From Amphirosellinia nigrospora (lineage: Eukaryota; Ascomycota; Sordariomycetes; Xylariales; Xylariaceae): a DNA stretch of 64,000 bases. Numbering within the stretch: the first letter of the stretch is position 1; each line of letters starts with the position of its first letter. A model generated the notes under the pieces. That model was not told where the DNA came from and searched no databases. It worked only from the letters and a program-made list of their open reading frames with translations. Position numbers and translations under genes: made by a program. The stretch is taken from contig SCHM01000006.1 in assembly GCA_004123355.1 (NCBI GenBank), positions 682,001-746,000 of the forward strand, read 5' to 3'. Below, in pieces: positions 49,314 through 60,117 of the stretch.

Positions 49314-50050
49314 GGTGTGTATGTTTCAGCTAGACAGTGATTGGGCAGCACTAATAAGAGGTTTTATAGTTCTTGATTATATTCAAGGTAGTCTTTCAAA
49401 TCAAGTAGTAGTTGGGACACGATAACATAGAGTTCATGCCGTAGCACGACGTGTTCATGCTTAGTCACATCTAGAATATGGGTTCCAGTTTCACTTAGGT
49501 TTAGATCATGCAGTAAGTATCCCCTCACATGTTGGATTGAGCTAACGCTGCTGCATGGTTCCATCTTCGCTGGAGGCTGATGTGACAAGAATATAGATTT
49601 GTTGTATTTATTTTTAGACCGACAGCAGACAGAAAGAGACTATTACTAACGGCCCTCAGACTTCACGGTGACATGACTCGTCGGCGAGCTGTGTTACTTT
49701 AGGTATGATAGATAGATCTTGGGTTTCGTGCTTGTTTTAGGTAGGAGAGGGAGGAGACAAGATTGGTCCGTGCTCGCTGTTTGTGGGGGAGGGGCACGGT
49801 TAAAAGTGGGGGTCAGTCCATTCCATTCCAACCACGAAAACATGACAAGGGTATGTTTGTTAATGACAATCATATTTGCTGACAATCACTGAGCTTACAG
49901 TCTGGTAGATAAGATCCAGGCAACAGCATCCCTTTCAACTTCTTCAGTTCTTTACCGCCTCGCATTCTGGAGAATAGACTTCGGCCTGCATCCTATCCAC
50001 CATCACCATAACATTAACATACATTGCATAACACGGCAACGTCAATCACG
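49314..50050. other. Divergent promoter region
   Basis: Separates the methyltransferase and PLDc_N genes. No open frame with recognisable coding content; no defined regulatory motif that I can name. Confidence 0.5.
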
Positions 50051-50421
50051 ATGCTCCATAACGTCTTCTACCTCCTTCTCCAGCTCTGCCTGGCCAGCTG
50101 GGCCTTCGCGGCTCCCATCGCTGACGAGACCATGACTACCACCAGCACCCCATGGCAGTACGGAGCTGGAGGTGGCGTTGTCGGCTTCATTGTTCTCGTT
50201 TTAGATCTGATCGTCTTTAGTGCGTCCATACCATTCTTTCCCGCAGCATATTGGATGAATGCTAACAACGATGAATAGTCGAAGTGCTGAAATCCAACCG
50301 TCCCGCCGCCAACAAGCTGCTATGGTGCCTTGTCGTCTTCTTATTCCCGATTGTCGGCATGGTCATATACTTCCTATTCTCCAACCGAAAGGCGCATAAC
50401 ACGTACGAACCGTTGCCTTAG
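50051..50421 (+). CDS. Small PLDc_N-domain membrane protein
   Basis: An intact 103-residue protein. Exons 50051-50219 and 50279-50421 (TTTA|GTGCGT ... AATAG|TC) join in phase. It starts MLHNVFYLLLQLCLASWAFA, a signal peptide or first helix. Then comes WQYGAGGGVVGFIVLVLDLI, a helix with the glycine-rich lead-in, and across the junction FIEVLKSNRPAANKLLWCLV, then VFLFPIVGMVIYFLFSNR and a short polar tail NTYEPLP. The Leu-Trp-x-Leu...Phe-Pro-Ile-x-Gly pattern is that of the PLDc_N (cardiolipin-synthase N-terminal) helix pair, found as stand-alone small proteins in fungi. No catalytic domain is present, so no enzymatic activity is expected. The unspliced frame would stop at 50278. Confidence 0.88.
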
Positions 50422-52303
50422 AATTGCTGCAAGCGGCGAGCTACGGGTTGATGTGGGAGACCGGTGCCATTCGCGATGGGGCGTCGACCCAGTTGTTCGG
50501 CGCTTTGTTAGCTTACCGATTAGTTGTTCGCAAGAGAGTTACCTCAGCGCCAGAAGTCAGACGCGACTACGTGAACGATGAATTACAAAACAGCTCCGTG
50601 TTCGCCAGTTATTATTAGCCTCGTATTATAACTATGACTCAAACAAATAAAACTCATAAATTCATCCTAATACTCTATTCAATTATGTTCAATTGAAGGT
50701 TTAGGAGACCTTGGGACCCAGTTATAGACATCGGCTTTATCAATCACTCTGTATGACATGACGCCTTGCCCATATTGTTTAGTTCGGATCACTCGAGGTA
50801 AACCATCTAGACATTAAGTCGAAGACTTCAAATACTCCGCATAAATACGTCGGTATGGCACACATTGAAGGCTGTTTTATGATGCTAATGTGTAAGGGCA
50901 ATAGCTCTGAGCCACCAGCTTCCCTATATTGTCATAGTCTCATAAAGCCCGCCTCTCCCCCGGTAAATACGAAGAGAAGCTATTCGGAAGCATTGGAGCT
51001 CCCACTTGACTAAATAGGGGTTAAAGCTTCCAAGGCTCCATAGAAGACTATTAGCAATATGGATGTCTTCCAAGCCCTGGTTCCGATTTGTTGCTCTAAG
51101 TGCGCTTCGCGACTGGGCCACGGAGGGCTAGCCTAGAAGCCAAGCCATAGTATTTGTACAGCGACATAGCCATCGTCTCACACTGTTTCATTATGCTGCG
51201 GATCTCCTTTGATACATACTTATTTAACGCTGCCTGTCGATGAGTACTGACCGCTCACCGCTTCTATCGTTTAGTTCATCAGTATTGATCCCCCAGGGCT
51301 TTATAACCTAGGCTGCTTTCAAGCTCTGCGTCTCCGCTGGTTTGCTTGGTCTGTCACATTCATGTTCCTCTAATCGGGTCAAATTAAGAAGGACGTTTTC
51401 GCGCATACCGACACAAGTAACGTGACTAAAACGAGGATCTATATAGTTTGTAACGCCACTGATCCTCAGGCTGTGTAACGGCTTCGGCTCCGTTATCATA
51501 AACAGAAAATAAATGTACTGCCTAGAAAGAAGATTGACTAGAATCTGTACTAGCCGTATGCTATATTTCAAAAGTAGATTGGACACGTGATACATTACAA
51601 CGGTGCCTAGGCGGACGATCCCGAATAAATATATGGTCTGGCCAACGGGGATCAGGACTACAACGACGCCGATGGCTACACGTGCGTAGCGTTGGATTCA
51701 TCGTATGTAATAAAAATTTGCGCCGATGACATGCTCGATATGACAAGGGTTCCGCAGAGACTCCGCAGGGCTCCGCCGGCGGCTGACCCGGTGGACTACA
51801 TATGGTACAGCCAAGGATGGAAATCATGGCGACGGGAGAGATTGCCGATGAAGACGTGGAGGAATTAGATCGGGGTTTTCACTTGGACATATCCTATTCC
51901 GGAAAGTTCCCCTGTTCATTGTCCCTACCTTAACCAGATTCATCCAAGGCGGTTCCCGCTGCCCCTTAGTGGATTCCAAGCCACTTACTCATGACATCGA
52001 CAATGTAAATACCATTGTTATTAAATCTATTTCATATTATGCTACTGGTATGGATACACGACTAGACTAGTGCAGATTTAACGGTTAGATTCAGAGTCGT
52101 GACGACGACGATTCTTTGGATCACGGCTAGGTAGCTTTCGGGGTTGTTGTTGTCCATACTCAGGGGATATATAAACCATGGCACGTAGCTAGATGATATT
52201 CCAATCAACACCAGCGAAAATTCACATCCGCGTATAACCCCTCTTCCGATATCGACGTGAGGACTCCTCAAGAACGGCCAACTACGCCAATGTTCCACTA
52301 GCG
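50422..52303. other. Spacer (1.9 kb)
   Basis: Short frames only, all below 95 codons, with no motif. Ordinary AT-rich spacer and presumed promoter of the first MFS gene. Confidence 0.5.
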
Positions 52304-54130
52304 ATGAAGAAGTCAGTTCCTCACGAGGGCACTAGCCCGATAGATCAGAACGAAACCGGCGAGATACCTACACAAGACGCAGACGTAGACGACATCCCCG
52401 GGCTCACGCTCCACGAGAAGAAATGTATGCTGATTACCCGCGAGATCGACGCCATGGGGATGGGCCGGTACCAGTGGACCGTCTGGGGCCTCTGCGGGTT
52501 CGGATACCTGATCGACCTGCTCTGGGCGCAAGCGTTCGGGCTCGCGCTGAGCCCGCTGCAGCAGGAGTTCGGATTCGGGAAGGGGCAGACCGGGAATATC
52601 AGCGTTAGCTTCAGCGCCGGGCTCACCGCTGGTGCTTTTGTCTGGGGCGTCTTGGCGGATCTGATCGGTTTGTGGCACACCAGGGGATCCGGTGAGAGGT
52701 GTAAAGTGATGCTGACTGGCCGCGCCGCGTAGGGAGACGATGGGCTTTCAACTTCACTGTTCTGTTTGCTTCCGCCTTCGGACTAAGCCTGGGTGCTTCT
52801 GGGAGCTACACCACTTTCCTCATCTTGACAGCTTTTGTTGGATTTGGTATAGGGGGTAACGTGCCCATCGACACCACCATCGCGCTGGAGTTCATCCCAC
52901 AGGTAAGTAAATACTTGTCTTGGGGATATCGAGAGCCGAAACATTGACTTCGTCCTAGAATAAACGCTTTCTCCTCGCCGCCCTCTCGATCTTCCAGCCC
53001 CTCGGGGTCGTCCTCTGCAGCGCCATCGCCTTCGGCTTCATCCCGACACGATCATGCTCACCTAATTTCTCCGAACCCGGTGCCTTGCCATCGTGCTTCA
53101 AACCAGACCTCCAGCCCGGCGCACCGTGTTGCTCGCGGGAATCGAACATGGGGTGGCGATACTTCCTCTTCACGGTGGTGGGATTACCCTGTTCGTGCTA
53201 TTCCTCCGCTCCGTCGTGTTTCGCCTAAAGGAGTCCCCGAAATTCCTCATCTGCAAGGGCCGAGACGCAGAAGCCGTCGAGGTCGTCCAATACATAGCGA
53301 AGAAGAACGGACGGCCGTGCAATTTGACATTGGCGGACCTGAAGCGACTCACCGGTGACGACGACTCTATCGCTACATCGTCAATCAAAGGTCGGAGCGT
53401 GAAGTCGCTGGCGTTGTCTGGTATGGATCAGATAGGGAGCTATAGGATACTCTTCAATGGCTGGCAGATGACGAGACTTACGGTATTGGTTTGGTTGACA
53501 TACATCTTTGACTTTTGGGGCTTTACTGTTGCGGGTATGTTTCTTCTCATCTCTATCCTTTACTTTCTAACGATGAAAACTTCCAGGGCCTACCTTCCTC
53601 AGATCCTCGCTCTCAAGAACGGTTCCGCGTCCCAATCCTTACAATTTACTTACGCCTCTTACATCTATACCTACGCCCCCGGCATCGTCGGTGTTCTCCT
53701 GGGCGCAGCCATGTACCGCATCCCGTCCTTCGGCCGCAAGTGGACGATGACGGTCTCTCCGGCCTGATGGGGGCCTCGATCTTCCTCTTCGCCATCGTCG
53801 ACACCGTCCCCAAGAACCTCGGGTTCTTTACGCTGGAGTACTTCTTCCAGAGCATGTTCAACGCGCGTCCTCTACGGCTGGACCCCCGAGGCCTTCCCCG
53901 TCCAGGTACGCCGCGGCAGCGCATGCGGTGGCGAGCTTCTGGGGACGCCTGTTCGGCATCGTCAGCCCGCTTATTGCGCAGAGCGTATATGCTTCCTTGG
54001 AGGATGGCGATAGCGGTAATGTTGGGGGCGGGAATATCAAGGCGGTGCTGTACCTCGCTGGTGGGTTACGTTAGGCTGTGTAGTTACTACTACACTACTT
54101 CCGAGTAAGAAGCCGGTAGTAACAGATTAG
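52304..54130 (+). CDS. MFS transporter, SV2/SVOP-like sugar-porter-related permease
   Basis: A 12-helix plasma-membrane permease; the substrate is unknown. Exons 52304-52667, 52733-52902, 52959-53534 and 53587 onward have clear GT..AG borders. N-terminal text: MLITREIDAMGMGRYQWTVW and GFGYLIDLLWAQAFGLALSP, typical of the SV2-like group, then FGKGQTGNISVSFSAGLTAG, and the loop-2 RRW after WGVLADLIG. Next: GFGIGGNVPIDTTIALEFIP, LRSVVFRLKESPKFLICKGR with the PESPR-like signature, VLVWLTYIFDFWGFTVAG, and AYLPQILALKNGSAS. The second half includes YIYTYAPGIVGVLLGAAMYR and TLEYFFQSMFNA with LYGWTPEAFPVQVRGSACG. Four or five single-base breaks occur (near 53170, 53587, 53755, 53865 and 53910). The end is approximate: one frame gives LGCVVTTTLLPSKKPVVTD and TAG at 54130, another stops earlier. 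Confidence 0.87.
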
Positions 54131-57021
54131 GCATTCCAGAAGCGATTGAAGTATCGAGAATTGCGTGCATGTCCTAAAGCGACTGTACGGCGATCCGTAC
54201 AGCCTACTTTGTCCTGATGAGCTGGGTAACGCTCTTAGCTCCACCTGCAACATTGAGATTTTTCGTACGATATGAGTAACAAGTCCTAGAAGTCTGCCTA
54301 GAGTACGCAGGCTCAATCTCTATAGCTTATTGCGAAAGCCTGATACATTGGTTTCTTGCCGTGTCTTACCGAATCTTCGACCTCCCAACATAGCTATGTA
54401 CCTTTCAAGCCTCAATAATTCTACAAATTCTCCAGTATCTAGTACCTACTCTTCGAGCGAGCTAGGCTAGAAGGCGTTAACATAGCAGACTAAATGAGTT
54501 CGCGCTAAGTATGCGCGAGTGACCAGACCGGCCAACCTCGTCTGCATGTTGTGGGGAGTAATGACGACCATCACCTTTCTTCAGAGGAGTTGACGTACTT
54601 TGTAAGTGTTTTCTATTTTAGTTTAGTTCCTTGCATCTACTGTAGCTGCAGTAGTTGGTACTGTACATCAAAAGGCGGGGGGATCCTCCAGACAGAATCC
54701 GGGGTAAGTAGAAGGCATCTAGAATATTCTCGGCTCTGTATTGTAGATGCTATAGCTAATCAACAACTAAAATTGATATCTTCTACAATCACGCGTAGTT
54801 GACAAACCTTTTCACTTTCGCACTTAAAAAAAGGATCATGTGTTTCACACGACGATAGTAGGTTCATCACCAGTAACGAATTCCCATCAGGTCTTCTTCT
54901 CCGCAATTGCAAGCTATCACCCAGGCGCGGCTCCGGGGCCTGTCCGGGTAACCCCAGACTTTTAATACGGCAGCATGGTTGGCTAGTTCATCCCACACGT
55001 TTTCTCAAGCCATCTACGGCTTGATGACGGTTTACACTACGATAGGAATCCTAGCCGGAATGTCGGGTTGGTTTCGACCGGCTCCTTTCTTCATACCCTG
55101 CTGCTGGACTGCCCCATTTTGGAACTAGAATACGTATTAGTTGGATATTGATCCCGGCACGGACCCTGCGCGTCAGAATCGGAATCCTTCGCATTTCGAC
55201 GAGCAATCTACGTCGAATAGAAAGTTCAACGGCTGTTTCGGGGCGGGAACACATGTATCTCAGGTTTGAAAGGAGCAGGATCCTAATAGGTGACGAAATC
55301 ATCAACAGTCAGGCATGGTGCTAAATTCATAATTCGATGGCTAAATCAACTCGTAATGTAGTGCAATTTGCTTAGGCTTGACGTTGCTCTAGAGTCTGTT
55401 TAAGCTTACATATGTAGTACGCCCTTACAAGGCCAACATATACATGACTCACGATGACATTGCTCTTGTACGGCGCTTTCGAGGAGCATAGACGCAGGCA
55501 GAGGAGCGTTCGAATTGTGATGATCAACTGATACTCTCGCCTAGGAATTCACGTATATCTCGTATTTCGAGTTTAGACGAGCTGCTTATCATGAGTCAAC
55601 AGCTATCATGCAGAAGTGATGAGAAGCAGTGCTCCGGTCGCATCAATGAACCACTTGTATGTAACGAAAAAGAAGAACTGGAAGGTCGGGAAAAGCGGTA
55701 AGGCTGTCCTGGAGGAGCCTATCGGGTTTGCGTCATAATGCAGAATCCTTCGCAGATCCGCTGCCGTTGAGAACGTCGTCTGCATCGGAGCCTTGCGAAA
55801 GATAGCCCTCGTGAGCGGCACTGCCGCGTAACAATCAATCGACCGATTGGTGAACCTGATAAGGCATAAAGGAGATTTACGCTGGTGATGGCAACGTATA
55901 TCTTATGAATCACATACTGGCTGGGTGGGGTTACTGTAGGAATAAGCGAATATGGGGGAGCCAAGAATGTTTGAAAGGATGAACTCCGCAGCGGCAGTAG
56001 GTTACTCCAACTCTCTTGATGTTCAACGAATTCCGTATTGTCTTAAAGATATGCCGACAGCTGTTGTGGCATGGTGATGAAGGCAATAGGCAATGAATCT
56101 TAAGTTGGAGAATCAAAAGGCAAAACGTGGATACCACGTGCGATTGACGCGGAGATGTAACGGAAGAAACTGTATATGTATATATGAACAGGAGATTTAC
56201 ATACCTACATATAATATCCGGGGTTTGGTGTGATAGGAGCATAATTAACAATGAGACTAAGTCGAATCAGGCATATAGAGTGGTATATCAGATGCCTAGA
56301 ACTACGTCACTCACCTTCTTGATACCTTCTTGATACCTTCTTCCCGTGCCATTTTGCTCTTTGTATGTTGAGGCAAGTCTGGGCAGACTCGCTCTGTAGC
56401 TCCTAATTGGATGGCATATAAGTTGCACAAAGGCCTCGGTGTCTGCGCCATCGTAAAATGACGTCAAAATCTAATGACCTACAGCTTCACACCATGCGCC
56501 CACTGTGCCTAACTGTGCGCGCATGCGTCCGAGTCGTGGGTAATAGGTAGTGTGTGTGCCGTGTGTGCCTCAGCTACCTAGTGATCAACACAGCTCCCCA
56601 TGCAGGTCACCACACACGAATGTAAATAGAAACAGAGAAAAAAAAAAGCCGTATCAGTATCGGGGCGAGATGATACCGCAACATCACCCCATCTCAAGAA
56701 CCAAGAACAGAGATTTGTGGGTACGTGACACAACCGACCGACGGCGAGTCCATCAGGTCGGCTCCCATCTTTAACAACAAAGTGGTTCGGATATTAGTAG
56801 TAGTCCTCCACGTGCTGAAGCTTTATTAACCCACCTTTCCCCAGATTCATTCATCTCTCCCCACTGATCCCACATGTGCCCGCCCTAAACCTTACTAGAG
56901 GGTAGACCCTATCTAACCCCTCTAATGCTTCGAAAAATACGATAGGTCTCTGTCATCCTGTAAATCGTTCAATTGTACTCGCCGCTGTATAAGCTAGCCG
57001 CCTGATATTGGCACTACAGCC
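54131..57021. other. Spacer (2.9 kb) between two MFS genes
   Basis: No frame above 106 codons and no motif. A small CTTGATACCTT duplication lies near 56317-56341. The final few hundred bases are probably the promoter of the second transporter. Confidence 0.5.
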
Positions 57022-59364
57022 ATGTCTACCAACAAGGCAGACCCATTGAATTCGGGGACGCCGCGGGGAGAAGTCCGCCTTTAGGAAAGACTCGGATCAC
57101 TCTGAAATTTCTCGTACCGAAGTCGAGGATAGCCGTCTCACCCAAGACACAGCTCTTGACGAAGGTCAAAGGAAGCGCTTGGAGGCATCTGCGAAACTAG
57201 AAAACCCCCTAGCTGGCTTCTCGCCGGAGCAGCTCGCCCAGCGGGGTGAAGACTTCTGTAAACAGCATGGCCTCAGTGAGGAAGAAGATGTCCGGGCTTT
57301 CCGGCTCGGAGCTATGATTGCTGGTAACATGAACAAATAGTAAGTGCTCTAGAGTAGTTGATTGCCCGGGACGACAAGAATTGCCTATCCTAGTTGCACT
57401 CAAACCCCTTTTCACTATATCGGACCCAATTTGTAGGGGGTAAATTCTGACTCTTCATTTCTTGTAGCGACACTATCAACGATCTCACTCCCCGCGAGAG
57501 GGAAGTACTTGATAGGGAAATCACCCACAAGTGGTCAAACCCGAGGATGCTGTACGCCGTCATCACCATCTGCTCCCTTTGTGCCGCAGTGCAAGGCATG
57601 GACGAGACTGTCGTCAACGGAGCCCAAATTTTCTACAAGGAACAATTTGGTATTGGAGACCCCAACTCACAGCGAGGTAAACTAAAGCCACCCTTCACTT
57701 ATTCCTCGGATAACTAACACGCATCTTTCAGATTCGTGGCTCGTTGGTTTAGTCAACGGTAAGCTCCAAAGAGCGTTCACACTGAATCATCGCTGACGTT
57801 CCTCAAGCTGCGCCCTATATCAGCTCTGCATTAATCGGCTGTTGGTTGACTGAGCCCTTGAACAAGAAGTTCGGACGTCGCGGCACCGTCTTCATTGCAT
57901 GCTTCATCTCTGCCGCTGCTTGTTTCTGGCAAGCTTTCACCAACACCTGGTGGCACATGTTCATCGCTCGTTTCGCCCTCGGCTTTGGCATCGGTCCCAA
58001 ATCGGCCACAACCCGTGAGTTATTATCTCAACTCTTCGTAGTAACACCGGACTAACCTTTCCCGAAGCCATCTTGGCCGCGGAGTGCTCTCCGCCGAAGC
58101 TGCGAGGCGCTCTCGTGATGCAATGGCAGATGTGGACGGCTTTCGGCATTCTGATCGGCTATGTAGCTGATCTTGCATTTTATGGAGTGCCAGATCGCGG
58201 CATTGACGGATTGAACTGGCGTTTGATGATGGGCTCCGCCCTAATCCCCGCTGTCATCGTCGTCGCTCTCGTATTTTTCACGCCCGAGGTTCGTTGAAGA
58301 TTCTCATTACTAAGTTGAGTGGACATTCTAACGCTGGTTCTACAGTCGCCTCGATGGTACTTGACGAAAGATCGCCACATGGATGCTTATAAGTCCATCC
58401 AGAAACTCCGGTACGAGAAAGTCCAAGCCGCGCGAGACCTATTCTATATGGATGCTCTCCTCCAGGTTGAGAAAGAAGCCATGGTAGTCAAGCAAAGCAA
58501 GTTGAAGGAAATTTTCACCATCCGCCGAAACCGCAATGCCGCCATCGCCTCAGAAATCGTCATGTACATGCAACAATTTTGTGGCGTGAACGCCATCGCA
58601 TACTACTCAACGCAGATCTTCATCGACAGCGATTTCAGTGAAAAGTCTGCCTTGGCTGCATCTCTCGGGTTCGGCGCCGTCAATTTCCTCTTTGCCATCC
58701 CGGCCTTCTATACAATCGACACCTTTGGTCGACGAAAACTCCTTCTGACGACCTTCCCCGTGAGTATCATCTACCTTGTGTTTAGCTGCATTACTAATAC
58801 GTGAATAGCTGATGTCCATCTTCCTCTTCTACACTGGTTTTAGTTTCTTTCATTCCAGAGGGAACAGCCCGAATTGCCAATGTGGCACTCGGCATCTATT
58901 TGTTTGGTATCGTCTATTCACCCGGTGAAGGCCCGGTGCCATTCACGTACAGTGCCGAAGCCTACCCCCTATATATTCGTCCTTTCGGCATGTCCTTGGC
59001 GACAGCCACGACCTGGTTCTTCAACGCTGTCGTTTCAATCACCTGGCCTGCCCTGGTGCAGTCGTGGTCGAACGCAGGCGCGTTCTCGTGGTACGCCGCG
59101 TGGAACCTCGTAGGTTGGGTCGCCGTGCTCCTATTCCTCCCTGAGACCAAGGAGAAGACTTTGGAAGAACTGGATGCCGTCTTCGATGTCCCGTTGCACA
59201 GCATCATGCGCTACGGTATCGCGCAGGCCGGCTACTTCTGGGGCCACATCATTCTACGCCGAGATATGCAACCACCCCAGGTCCCCACGTCAGCCAACAC
59301 GATAGAGTACACCAAACAACAGTTCACGAAAGAAAAGCATCACGACGCAACCGCGCGAGTATAA
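57022..59364 (+). CDS. MFS sugar/polyol transporter (SP family)
   Basis: A sugar-porter-type proton symporter of the plasma membrane; a hexose, polyol or inositol substrate is plausible. Exons are 57022-57339, 57468-57676, 57732-57758 (27 bases), 57808-58014, 58068-58288, 58346-58759 and 58809-59364. A cytosolic N-terminus of about 140 residues contains LAGFSPEQLAQRGEDFCKQH and TPREREVLDREITHKWSNPR. Signatures: GMDETVVNGAQIFYKEQFGI, PLNKKFGRRGTVFIACFISA in loop 2-3, FIARFALGFGIGPKSATTPI, AAECSPPKLRGALVMQWQMW, PESPRWYLTKDRHM across an intron, YMQQFCGVNAIAYYSTQIF, DTFGRRKLLLT, FTYSAEAYPLYIRPFGMSLA, and FLPETKEKTLEELDAVFDV. Only two breaks are seen: a missing base near 57063 (before KSAFRKDSDHSE) and an extra base near 58852 (SFF|IPEGTARIA). 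It is not closely related to the preceding MFS gene. Confidence 0.92.
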
Positions 59365-60117
59365 AAGACTTTTCTTGTGTGTTATTTACTGGCCTGTTAT
59401 ATGATGGATGGGTATGGTGACACGGTGATTATGAATAGTTGTTGATATGGCGTCGGGGCGAATTTTTTTGGGCTTCACCACACTTGTGGGAGACTTGTCA
59501 CTCTTTCAGTTTATAAGGATACCCCTCTAGGCACAGATAACATTCAACGCCTAATGAAAATTTACGAGAGTACATATAATGTATCATATCAATCAATGAT
59601 AAATCTCATGTTGTCAGATTCCGCTACCAAAAGGAATGGTCATGGTCGTAACTTCGTAGCCCAATACATGTGCGTCATCACGATACCAGATAATAAAACA
59701 CCTCCAGCCATGCTCCCCCCCGCTCCCCAATACCCGGAACGTTCTGTTGAACTAGCCATTCGTTCCAATCATAAAATATCCGTTCCGGGGATTTGAGATA
59801 GATATCCTTAGACCGCTATGCTCATCCGTTCTCGATATGCCATGGCCACACTACCAACCCCAGCCGACCAACCGACTCCCCTCCCGCCCCCCAGATGCGT
59901 GATTGTACGAAGAACAAAAACAACAGAGAGAAATGGGAAGCGAGGATTTGAATACGGACAAGAAATAATGAAAAAAAGAACGATTACCAGTGGCCCAAGA
60001 AAAGGAGATCCTCCTAACACACAATCTTTCAGATATCATCACCGCTCCCACATACCCCTAAACTCTATAACGTAAAAATAGCGCAAGCCGCACCCGCGCA
60101 TCAAGACGAAATAAATG
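59365..60117. other. Convergent 3' spacer
   Basis: AT-rich region between convergent genes; short frames without motifs only. Confidence 0.55.

Noticed and set aside
52304-59364. The two adjacent MFS genes as a tandem duplication
   Set aside because: Their N-termini, intron positions and signature motifs differ; they belong to different MFS groups.
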